Source of the DNA: Bryopsis sp. KO-2023
Taxonomy: Eukaryota; Chlorophyta; Ulvophyceae; Bryopsidales; Bryopsidaceae
NCBI GenBank assembly: GCA_030272585.1
Contig: BSYQ01000008.1
Location: 6,014,001 to 6,078,000, forward strand
Direction of reading: 5' to 3'
DNA: 64,000 nt
Shown here one piece after another: positions 44,773-53,802 of this stretch. The notes under the pieces are model-generated. The model made no database searches, had not been told where the DNA came from, and saw nothing but the letters and a program-made list of their open reading frames with translations. Both the position numbers and the translations under genes were made by a program. The number at the start of each line of letters is the position of its first letter. Positions within the stretch are counted from its first letter, which is position 1.

Positions 44773-46067
44773 CAGACATGGGCTGAGACCCCAGTGCACA
44801 GGACAGGACAGAACAGACTGTCTGTTCTGTGCACAGGGTCGGACCTGTGCTGCACAGGTGCCAGAGCTGGGCAGTACCGTAACGACCCCCTACGGTACGG
44901 TACGACACGTTACGCACCGCACCGTACCGTAATGGGTCGTTACGGTACGGTACGGTACGAATTTTTTTTACGGTACGGTACAACATCGGTACTGGATCGG
45001 TACGATACGTTATCGCCAACGACCGGCACCCAACATCGGGTCGTTGTTGCAACGTGTCACTGACGTTGTTGTACCGACACAGACAGTACGACGTTCGGTA
45101 CAACAACGTAATGGCGTTGCAGTAACGTCATGTGGATGACGTACAAAGTAACCCCCGCAGGGTCCCGAGAACCCAAGGGAACCCAGTGGGATTCGAACAC
45201 CGTACCGCACGGTGTCGAGTCATCTACACTGAGCGCTAAGCCAAGTGGACCACGATGATTCTGTGGTTGTTGCAATAATATACCCTAATTTCACAGAATT
45301 ACAAACAGATTAAGGTATATCATCGCCACAGCCACAAAGTCATCGTGGTCCACTTGGCTTAGCGCTCAGTGTAGATGACTCGACATCGTGCGGTACGGTG
45401 TTCGAATCCCACTGGGTTCCCTTGGGTTCTCGGGACCCTGCGGGGGTTACTTTGTACGTCATCCACATGACGTTACTGCAACGCCATTACGTTGTTGTAC
45501 CGACCTGGCCGTTGTTGTAACGTGTTATCGTTACACGTAACGCAATCGATCGTTGTTGTAACGTCTTGCCTCGGTGCGGACGTTGTAGCAGCCGGTGTAG
45601 ACGTTACTGATAACGTACTGCGTTACAATAACGCTTTGGCGTTACAGTAACGTCGGATCGTTGTTGTACCGGACTTGGACGTTGTTGTACCGACTGGGTC
45701 GTTGTTGTAACGTGTGCAACGTGTTGTAACGTCCGGTCGGTGCGTGCACCGACCGGACACGTTACTGTACCGACCCTGTGCGTTACGGTACGGTGCGTTA
45801 CAAACGGGTTACTGCCCAGCTCTGACAGGTGCACAGACCTGTACAGCACAGCATAGACAGGGTCTGTGCAGCCTCTGTGCACAGTCTGTGCAGATTCTGT
45901 CCAGATTCTGTGCAGATTCTGTGCAGATTCTGTGCAGTTCTGTGCCGTGCTGTGCATAGAACAGACCGTCTGTTCTGTTCTAGCCTGTGGAATTTCGAAA
46001 AAAAGGACAGGACAGCACGGGGTGCACAGAACCCGCACAGAACCCTGTCCTGTGCAGCCCATGACTG
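44773..46067. mobile_element. hAT-like non-autonomous element C
   Basis: This is a 1,295-bp element with 13-bp TIRs matching at 12 positions (cagacatgggctg / cagtcatgggctg). It has a perfect 8-bp target duplication cctctcgg (44765-44772 and 46068-46075) and is inserted in the right LTR of the LTR element. The subterminal zones carry tacggtacggtac, gttgttgtaccg and gtgcacagg/ctgtgcagattc repeats. No transposase is encoded. Confidence 0.9.
45085..45510. repeat. central palindrome of element C with tRNA-like arms
   Basis: Arms of about 205 bp meet near 45298. Each contains a tRNA-like stretch with an A-box-like word (tggcttagcgc) and a B-box-like word (gtgttcgaatccc): minus direction near 45192, plus direction near 45402. 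The centre has diverged more than the outer arms. Confidence 0.78.
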
Positions 46068-46506
46068 CCTCTCGGAGAAAGTTACATTGGTCTCTGAACA
46101 ATGCCCTTAAGTAGGCGAGGACGCCTGGAAATGAGCCCTGCCTAGAAACTGACTCATTTGAACTTCCCAGTGAAGTGCTAGGACGTCCTAGCAAAGCCTC
46201 TAGCTACCAGGTATCTGCCCCCACACGTGGCAGGAATACCACTCTGAACTTGACCACTCCCTAAAAGCTAACCACGTGTCCCTTCAGAACGTCCTAGAAC
46301 TACCTCTAAATTAGTATTGTAACAGCGCCGTTAATTGCCGTTGCCGTTGCCGTACCGTTGTCGTTGTCGATTTTTCGACTTGCGCATAACTCTGATCTTG
46401 CCCCATGGTGTTCAGTACATGGATAAAGTCTCATCCCTCTCTCTCCAGATCCAACGCGAGCTGCTTGATGTAATTTCTCTTGTGTTGAATTTTTATAGCT
46501 TTTTAC

Positions 46507-46612
46507 AGGGTTTAGGGTTTAGGGTTTTAGGGTTTTAGGGTTTAGGGTTTAGGGTTTAGGGTTTTAGGGTTTAGGGTTTTAGGGTTTAGGGTTTAGGGTT
46601 TAGGGTTTAGGG
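46507..46612 (+). repeat. interstitial telomeric array 1 (TTTAGGG, some TTTTAGGG)
   Basis: A tract of TTTAGGG with several TTTTAGGG variants, reading G-rich left to right. It is the first telomeric array in the window and the start of the subtelomeric domain. Confidence 0.93.
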
Positions 46613-48238
46613 GGTTCGCGAGCGCGAAAAAATTTTTCCTTGACTATTCCTCGCGGCTCCCCCACTAAATCGACCCTAAAAATCATCTTTTTTTTTAGAA
46701 TGCACAATTTCATTGATTCATTTTTGCGCTAGGGCCAAAAAAGGGCTTTTTTAGGGGTTTTTTAGTCATAACTTTTTTTCCTGTTAATTATATTTCTAAA
46801 AAAAGTTTCGCAAATGTTGCTCCTCTATGTGGGAACATGTCCTCAAAATTTTAGGTCATTTCAATGATTCATTTGTAAGCGCTTGGGCCTCAAAGATGGC
46901 CCATTTCGGCTTTTTTCGGCTTTTTTTCGTTAGCGAAAAAGACAGATTGGCCATAACTCCTGAAGTATTGACCTTAAAAGGATTTCGTTTCGAGATTTTG
47001 GATTTTTGGAAGAAAGTATTTTTTGACTTTTTGAAAATTTTATTACATAATTTTAATTTTCAATTTTTAATTGGCTCTAACTCCTTAAGGAGACGTCCGA
47101 TTGAAATTCCGTCAAAGCGAGAATCTTTTATGGAAGAAAGTAACTTTTCGAATTTTCGGACTACGTAAGCATTAGTCATGACGACTTTGACGTCTATGAC
47201 TAAGGACGACTTTTGACGAAAATGCAATATTATATTCAAAAGTTCAGAAATTTTATGTAGATTTTGAAATTTTATGTTTTGGTCAAAAATTCGTGAGAGG
47301 CAAGCCGGTAGGAGCGAAAGAAGCCTGAAAGAAGTACGGAAGCACACAAGGAAGGATTCGAACCCGTGACACTATCGAAGTATAAAAATACTAAAAGAGA
47401 CAAAAGTTTCGCCCAGGCGGGAATTGAACCCACAATGCCGCTATGGCTAATGAGACAAGCACACGTCTCGAATACCCACCGGGACATCCTACCACCATGT
47501 AGCTGGGGCCCCGGAATTTTCGGTCGCTTCAGGGGTAATATACATAAAAAGAGCGTTTTGGATAAAGTATGTCATTTAGTTCAACCTTAGATTCGATACT
47601 CCAACCCTCACGACTCGGACTTCTATTGAATCTATCCCTTTTCATCAATACGTCAAGCTACGAAATAAGTGATCATGAGTGATTCTTTGAAGTGCAAGTG
47701 GTCTTGATTTTGATTCAAGTACCTCAATCCGATTCGTTTATATGATAACGTAATGATTTGGACAGTTGCTAACCGTCGGTTGGAGTATATAAGGTGATTT
47801 ATGTTGTGTTAGTATCGTTGAGGTCGTAGGTTCGAGTTTAAGCTTGTTCCCTTTCGTGCTTGGAAGTATGACGTCGCTCGATAGCGAAAGCGACCGAAGT
47901 AAGGATCGATCCCGAGACCTTGGCGTTTAAAGGTAATGGCTTTGGTACTTTCGATAGTAGGATGTTCTTGATCGTTTCGTTACATGTTTATTGATCGAGA
48001 TGTATCAACCTAGATGACTTACTAATTTTGTTAAACCGCGGATATTCTGCGATTGCCTTCAACGCTTGATATCTCGAAAATGAGAAGGAATATCGAAATT
48101 CTGATTAAAGCCAAATGCAATCTTCTTTCAAGACCTACAATATGATACCCATATTGTATTTTTGGTGAAAATCAAGTTTTGACGCCTTTAGGAATGAAAC
48201 TGACGACTTTAGGGTTTACGAAGCTAAGTAGTTTAATA
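46613..48238. repeat. subtelomeric unit 0, diverged
   Basis: A roughly 1.6-kb segment similar throughout to units 1-6 (shared stretches include the tRNA-like blocks near 47350, 47412 and 47828) but with many substitutions, unlike the near-identical later copies. Short frames in it are repeat shadows, not genes. Confidence 0.88.
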
Positions 48239-48287
48239 ATTTAGGGTTTTAGGGTTTAGGGTTTAGGGTTTAGGGTTTAGGGTTTAG

Positions 48288-48290
<3 letters not shown>
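48239..48290 (+). repeat. short telomeric array ending at a poly-T tract
   Basis: TTTAGGG repeats run directly into a T tract of about 30 bases (48288-48320). On the minus strand this reads as poly(A) followed by CCCTAAA repeats. Confidence 0.9.
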
Positions 48291-48323
<33 letters not shown>

Positions 48324-48730
48324 GTCGATTTTTTAAAAACATCATCGACACGTGATCTCCAAGATCTCGGCGAAGTACTTCTGTTCAAATCCCCCCCCCC
48401 TCCAAAATCGTACAATCAATCCCGAATCGAAATCGTACCCAAATCGTACGTGAATCCCTCTGCGAAACTGCGTAACTGCGAACCGGAAAAGTCCCCTCAA
48501 TCTCACACTTTGACTAACCCTGTGTCGTACTGAAAACCCTTTCCTGCGATCGACTGCAACTGCGAGAATCAAGTAACCCACCGAAAAGGAAAACCCCAGT
48601 CGAACGAAAAACCCCTGTCGCAGCCGCGAACCGAGCACCCTGTGCGTATCGAAAAGAAAAACTCCCGGCGAGCAAAACCAAAAACCCCCGACGAGGCGAA
48701 TGGCCAACTGCAGTTCGAATCTGCAGCGCC

Positions 48731-50758
48731 TCAAAAAAGTCCAGGAGGTCGTGGAGGAAAATCACCAGGTCGGAAGGGCAGCCAGCGATTGGAGAGGGCC
48801 CACTCCGCGATGGGTCCCCAACAGGTCCGCAGCAATTGGGCGCGCAGGTCAGTCTGGCTAGGGCTGTCGAAAAAACCCCGGGTTCCGAGATCCAGCGATG
48901 ACGACTCCGTCCATGGAGCCCACGGCGTGAAAGGGCGAAGCCAGGCGCTTGGTAAGGTTGGGTGAGTCCTGTGCTGTCGTCCTGTCGCACCCTGCGTTCG
49001 CCTTTGTCGATTGAAGTTCCAAATGCGTGTATCCATTTGTCTGTGGTTTCGCTTTTTAGGAATGGAAGGAGTCCCCAGCTCGGGAGAGCGCCAGTCATCG
49101 TCGAAGGAAGGAGTCCTATGCTTGGAAGAGCCCTTGAAGGTAGGTCTGGTCTTGTGTTTGCTCAATTGGTGCTTGCCCTTGGATGAATTATCCTGTAGAA
49201 ACCAATGTTCTTCCTCCTGTGACCCAAAAAGCTTTAAATAGGCCTGCACCTCAATAAGCAATATGTCTGCCTTTGAAGAATAACCGGCTAGTGATCCAGG
49301 AGTGGTAACCAGTGGTGTCTTGTGTGCCCCAGGTGATGCTTGAGAAGAAGAAAGCTCCACAGCTGAAGGGTGGGCCTTGGATGGACATGGAGCAGGACCA
49401 CCCTCCCCAGAGGTTCCAGAATGGCTACTGGTGAGTCCTTTGAAAACCTCAGAAAGTGTCTCAGTACATTTTTGCAAACATTCAGCCACCTTGTGAAGGG
49501 AATCCAACAACAACTGTTGCCTGTGAAAGTCCAAATCCAGTTCCCCTGATGTAATGGTTTCCAAATGATTTACTTGGCTCCCCTGAAAACTCTCCAGTGT
49601 ATCCACATCAATGTCCTTTGTGTAATCTCCAACCCTGTGTTTGTACGATGTCTTTGCAGGTATACCCAAATCTGCCCGGTGATCCAAACTGAGAAGAGCA
49701 TCTCCAAGCTTCAGAAGTTTATCGGCAATCCCAGAAACAATCTGTTGCTGAGCAGGGGTATGAGGCAACTCCAAGGAAACCATGGATCCAGAGTCGTGGT
49801 TGGAACCGAAGGCTTGGGTTCGATTCCCAGGAGGACTGAGAGTAGAAACGTCTTCACATGGTGGAGGAGCAGCAGTGGGGACTGGATCAGGAAGTGCACC
49901 AGGTGAGGTCTTGACATTGACATCCGAAAAACCAACTGCATTTGTGCCAACCTCTAGAAAATCAACTGTAAGTGCTTCCGAAAATAAAGGTTCGTCCCAA
50001 TCTGCTGCCAGCCCTGATAAATGTCCAGTGGGGGGTCCGGGGACAAAATGTGGAAGGTCCTGTTGCATGAATGGTCCCTCAGTGGTAATCCCAGCCTGCC
50101 CCTCGAGTGTGAAAATGTAATCCTGATCTTGATGTGGATTATATGCAGGTCCAAATGGAGCAACTGATCCTTTGTATCCAGGTGGAGTAGAGCAGCCTGG
50201 AATGGAGCCCTTGGTGTAGAAGGATCCGGAGTCCTGGTTGGAACCAAAGGCCTGGGTTCGATTCCCAGGAGGACTGAGAATAGAATGGTCTTCACATGGT
50301 GGAGAGGCCGCAGTGGAAACTGGATCAGGTTGTGCAACAGGTGAGAGTTTGACATTAGCCTCCGAAAAACCAACTGGATATGATATCCCATACCAATCAT
50401 AATAATCCTCCCAATCAGCGGTAGTCCAAGCCTGTCCAGCAACCTCTTGAGTGTGGTCCTGAGTAGCAAGAGATCCTGACCCAACAGGGGGTTGCCAGGT
50501 TCGAGTCCTGGACAGGTTGTGAACAGATGTGCCCAAAGCTTGATGCTGATCAGATGTGGGTCCAAATTGAGCAGCTGATCCTTTGTATCCAGGAGGAATG
50601 GAGCAGCTTGGAGTGGGGTCCTTGGTGGCTGGAAGAGCTGTGGGCCTGTTCATGGAAAGTGTGACCCTCGATTGAGGAAAAGAGCCTCTCTTCTCTGGTG
50701 GTATGTATCGACCCCGCCGAACGTCGACTGAACCACCAGCTTCGTAAGAAGAACCCAT
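48731..50758 (-). CDS. 675-aa Pro/Ser/Gly-rich ORF of unknown function
   Basis: An uninterrupted frame starts with ATG at 50758. The protein is low in complexity, with internal repeats: PPGYKGS appears at the N-terminus and again near residue 195, and the block (S)PPGNRTQAFGSN recurs near residues 165 and 310, each preceded by a related VGFS-NVK-SP stretch. The middle (about 330-450) is predicted helical and polar (HRQQLLLDSLHKVAECLQKC). The C-terminal part is basic. I recognise no domain, no CCHC knuckle and no RT or endonuclease motif. The repeated PPGNR block is the antisense of a T-arm-like DNA word (gggttcgattccc), so part of the frame may be repeat-derived. It may be a Gag-like/ORF1 protein, a retrocopied gene, or a chance frame. 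Confidence 0.4.
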   Translation of the reverse strand: MGSSYEAGGSVDVRRGRYIPPEKRGSFPQSRVTLSMNRPTALPATKDPTPSCSIPPGYKGSAAQFGPTSDQHQALGTSVHNLSRTRTWQPPVGSGSLATQDHTQEVAGQAWTTADWEDYYDWYGISYPVGFSEANVKLSPVAQPDPVSTAASPPCEDHSILSPPGNRTQAFGSNQDSGSFYTKGSIPGCSTPPGYKGSVAPFGPAYNPHQDQDYIFTLEGQAGITTEGPFMQQDLPHFVPGPPTGHLSGLAADWDEPLFSEALTVDFLEVGTNAVGFSDVNVKTSPGALPDPVPTAAPPPCEDVSTLSPPGNRTQAFGSNHDSGSMVSLELPHTPAQQQIVSGIADKLLKLGDALLSLDHRADLGIPAKTSYKHRVGDYTKDIDVDTLESFQGSQVNHLETITSGELDLDFHRQQLLLDSLHKVAECLQKCTETLSEVFKGLTSSHSGTSGEGGPAPCPSKAHPSAVELSSSQASPGAHKTPLVTTPGSLAGYSSKADILLIEVQAYLKLFGSQEEEHWFLQDNSSKGKHQLSKHKTRPTFKGSSKHRTPSFDDDWRSPELGTPSIPKKRNHRQMDTRIWNFNRQRRTQGATGRQHRTHPTLPSAWLRPFTPWAPWTESSSLDLGTRGFFDSPSQTDLRAQLLRTCWGPIAEWALSNRWLPFRPGDFPPRPPGLF
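49780..50310 (+). repeat. duplicated tRNA-like mini-hairpin blocks
   Basis: Two copies, near 49788-49845 and 50224-50281, share about 55 bases including a perfect T-arm word (cctgggttcgattcccagg in the second copy). In the second copy the flanks agtcct and aggact could pair as a short acceptor-like stem. A third T-arm-like word (ccaggttcgagtcctgg) lies near 50490. All lie inside the 675-codon frame on the opposite strand. Confidence 0.5.
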
Positions 50759-51800
50759 GGGTGATAAAATATCCCCTCGCGTCTCTCTAAAACCGTCTCA
50801 CGAGAAGGAAAATAATGAAAAAACCCGTTCGAAAATGAAAAACCGACCCGACAGAAACTATCGACAAACGACCTGGCCCGCTAAAAGACCCCCCACTTGA
50901 ATGGCGAAACCAGTGGTTCGATTCCCCTGCGAGTGTTTCCTGTAGCGACTGACGACAACCCAAATTGACAGTGGGACCCTTTCGAAAATGAGATGCTGTC
51001 CCCCCAGATGTTAATAAAAAGTCGACGAGCGTAAAAGAAAAGTAAATACCCCGCACTTGAGTGGCGAAACCGGAGGTTCGACTCCTCCACAAGTGTTACC
51101 TGCGCCGACTAGCGCAAAGGAAGCGTAACCAATGAAAAATGAAAACTGTCCCCACAGAATTTTATAAACTCGACCGTGCTTTTTAGAAAAAACCCCGACC
51201 GTCCGGTGGATACTGCGAAAGACAACCCTGCGAAAGTGAAATACCCCACTCAACCTCGAGAAACAGCCCGCTGATGGAAAAACTTCCTTCGAAAAAGTGC
51301 GCTGCAGAATAAAAATGGCGCCAAAATGCCGCAGCACGCTTCGCACACCGGCGATTGTCGTGTCCTTGGGAATGGGTGGTCGTTCTTGCCTCCGTGGGTG
51401 TGTTGTTTCGTTCTATTCCTATCCACAAAGTGCGTTCTGCTGCAGCGAGCGCAGGAAAAGTGTAGCCAGCGAAAAAGTGAAAACTGTCCCCGCAGATGTT
51501 GAGAAATCCGACTGTTGTGAAAGAAAAACTCCGACCGACCGGTAACCACTGCGAAAAACAACCCTGCGAGAGTGAAAGAGACCACAAGACTCCGAAAAAC
51601 AGCCCGCTGGTGAAAAGGTCCCCTCGAGAATGGAAAATACGAAAAGAATCCCAGAGAAATTCAAACTGGACCGTCCTTTTCGAAAACACCCGCTTAGCCG
51701 ACTGCGGCACAGGGTCCCCTAGTCGCGTCTGCCTCCTTAGTTGCGTTTGCTCGCTCGTTCCACGCGCCCCACAGAGAGTTTTACCAAGGTTCCAAAATCG

Positions 51801-53415
51801 TTTAGGGTTTAGGGGGTTACCGGGGGAGCTTCAGAGGTTTTCCCGGACTATTCCTCGCGGCTAACCCCCCCAAATCGACCCCAAGGAATTCAAAAATTTT
51901 ATTTTTTTTTGATTTTAATGATCCATTTTTACGTAATCGCCAAAAATGGGCCTTTTTAGGGGTTTTCTTGGAATTGACGAAATTTAGAGGTTATCCGCAA
52001 TTAGGTAATTACATATTCGAAATCTTTGTCTTATTTGGGACATATTGTGAAATTTTCAGATCATTTCAATGATTTAAATTGGAGTTATGAGGCTCCAAAG
52101 ATGGTCCATTTAGGCTTTTTTTAGCTATTTTTGGCACAGATCGACCATACCTCTTACACTATTGACTTTTTTCAAATTTCGTTTTCAGATTTTGGATTTT
52201 TAGAGAAAAGTAGTTTTTGACTTTTTCGAAAATCATTACGTAATTTTCAAATTCCCAGTTTCAGATTGCCTCTAACTCCTTAATGAGACCTCCTATTGAA
52301 ATTCCGTCAAAGCGAAAATGAATTATGGAAGAAAGTAACTTTTCGAATTTTCGGATTACATAAGCATTAGTTATGACGACTTTGACGTTTATGACTAAGG
52401 ACGACTTTTGAGCGAAATGCAACATTATATTCAAAAGTTCAGAAATTTTACGTAGATTTTGAAATTTTATGTTTCGTCCGAAAATTCGTAAGAGGCAAGT
52501 AGGTAGGAGCGAAAGAAGCCTGAAAGAAGTACGGAAGCACACAAGGAAGGATTCGAACCCGTGACACTATCGAAGTATAAAAAAAATAAATAAGCCAAAA
52601 GTTTCGCCCCAGGCGGGAATTGAACCCACGATGCCGCTATGGCTAATGAGACAAGCACACATCTCGAATACCCACCGGGACATCCTACCACCATGTAGCT
52701 AGGGCCCCGGAATTTTCGGTCGCTACCGGGGTTTTATACTTGAAAGGAGCGATTTTGATGGAAGTATGTCAATTGATTTCGGTTTGGATTCGATACTTCG
52801 ACCATTATGACCGAAGACTTTCATCGAATCTATCCCTTATCATCAGTACGTTAAGATACGAGAAAGTGATTATGATCGATCTTTTGAAGTACGAGTGTTC
52901 TTGATTACGATCGAAGTACTTAAATAGGAAACGTTTATCTAGTAGCGTTTCAGTTAGGATGGTTGGAATGGATAAGGTGGTTTATGTTATGTTATGTTAG
53001 TGTCTTTGTAGTCGTAGGTTCGAGTCTAGGCTGGGTTACACTTGTGCTTTGAAGTATGGTCCAGGTCGATAACGAAAGTGATCGAACCAGGATTTGATCC
53101 CAAGACCTTGGGGTTCAGAGATGAAAGCTTTGGTACTTTTGGTAGTAGGATGTTGTTAATCGCTTCGTAAGATATTTGTGGATCGAGACGTATTATCTAG
53201 ATGACTGACTTTGTAAAACCGCTGATTCTCTACAATCGCCTTCTACGCTTGATATCTCGAAAATGAGAAGGAATTTCAAAATTCTGATTAAAGCCAAACG
53301 CAATCTTTTTCCAAGACCTATCTTTTGATACCCATATTGTGTTTTTGGTTAAAAATCAGGTTTTGACGTCCTTAGTGATCAATCTGACGACTTTAGTAGT
53401 TTAGTAGTTTAGTAG
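51801..53415. repeat. subtelomeric unit 1 (full)
   Basis: The unit begins ggttaccgggggagcttcag after two TTTAGGG repeats and ends with three tttagtag words before the next array. It is about 1.6 kb and appears identical to units 2-5 by eye. It carries tRNA-like words near 52545 and 52615 (minus), 53015 (plus) and 53085 (minus). Small frames of 93 and 75 codons recur identically in every unit and are not treated as genes. Confidence 0.93.
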
Positions 53416-53802
53416 TTTAGGGTTTAGGGTTTAGGGTTTAGGGTTTAGGGTTTAGGGTTTAGGGTTTTAGGGTTTTAGGGTTTAGGGTTTAGGGTTTAGG
53501 GTTTAGGGTTTAGGGTTTAGGGTTTAGGGTTTAGGGTTTAGGGTTTAGGGTTTAGGGTTTAGGGTTTAGGGTTTAGGGTTTAGGGGGTTACCGGGGGAGC
53601 TTCAGAGGTTTAGGGTTTAGGGTTTAGGGTTTAGGGTTTAGGGTTTTAGGGTTTAGGGTTTAGGGTTTAGGGTTTAGGGTTTAGGGTTTAGGGTTTAGGG
53701 TTTAGGGTTTAGGGTTTAGGGTTTAGGGTTTAGGGTTTAGGGTTTAGGGTTTAGGGTTTAGGGTTTAGGGTTTAGGGTTTAGGGTTTAGGGTTTAGGGTT
53801 TA
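53416..53802 (+). repeat. telomeric array with 25-bp unit fragment inside
   Basis: A TTTAGGG array interrupted at about 53584-53608 by the first 25 bases of the subtelomeric unit (ggttaccgggggagc..., ending cagagg), then resuming. Confidence 0.93.

Larger units (their letters stand above)
42067..46324 (-). mobile_element. non-coding LTR retrotransposon (TRIM/LARD-like)
   Basis: The left LTR is 42067-42337 (271 bp, TG...CA). The right LTR is 44746-46324 and is split by element C; without it, it is 276 bp. The 5-bp target duplication gcgcc flanks both ends (42062-42066 and 46325-46329). Next to the right LTR the minus strand reads ttggtttcggagc, the same primer-binding site as the intact chromovirus, so the element runs on the minus strand and may be mobilised by that family. 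The interior (about 1.1 kb without element B) has no gag or pol. The LTRs differ by a 5-bp indel and about four substitutions, so this insertion is older than the chromovirus. Confidence 0.88.
44746..46324 (-). repeat. right (5') LTR, interrupted by element C
   Basis: LTR sequence occupies 44746-44772 and resumes at 46068 after element C, ending ttgtaaca at 46324. The 8 bases cctctcgg are duplicated at the interruption. Confidence 0.87.
40751..46394. mobile_element. hAT-like non-autonomous element A (outermost)
   Basis: The ends are inverted repeats: left cagagttgtgcgc, right (reverse complement) cagagttatgcgc, 12 of 13 matching and CAG-initial as in hAT elements. The perfect 8-bp target duplication atcttgcc flanks it at 40743-40750 and 46395-46402. 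Without the LTR element inserted at 42,062 it would be about 1.38 kb. Both subterminal regions are filled with variants of gccgttaacgg, and the centre is a long palindrome. No transposase is encoded. Confidence 0.88.
48291..51800 (-). mobile_element. poly(A)-tailed retroposon-like segment in telomeric repeats
   Basis: A 3.5-kb segment sits between TTTAGGG repeats on both sides. Its left end is a T tract of about 30, equal to a poly(A) tail on the minus strand directly abutting telomeric repeats. Its only long frame (675 codons) is also on the minus strand, so tail and gene agree in direction. The 5' part (about 50,880-51,700) carries degenerate internal repeats and two T-arm-like words. No reverse transcriptase is visible. 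It could be a telomere-targeted non-LTR element that encodes only an ORF1/Gag-like protein, or a processed copy of a cellular mRNA. Confidence 0.5.

Noticed and set aside
44564-45106. 180-codon minus-strand frame across the LTR/element C boundary
   Set aside because: It spans an insertion junction between two mobile elements and is built from reiterated ggtacggtac-type DNA, so it is a chance frame.
43017-46067. Functional tRNA genes in palindromes and subtelomeric units
   Set aside because: A- and B-box-like words are present, but I could not pair convincing acceptor stems or define anticodon arms, so I call them tRNA-like only.
52261-52694. Frames of 93 and 75 codons repeated identically in each subtelomeric unit
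   Set aside because: They are identical because the DNA units are identical. They lack domains and overlap tRNA-like words, and the diverged unit 0 does not conserve them well, so they are not reported as genes.
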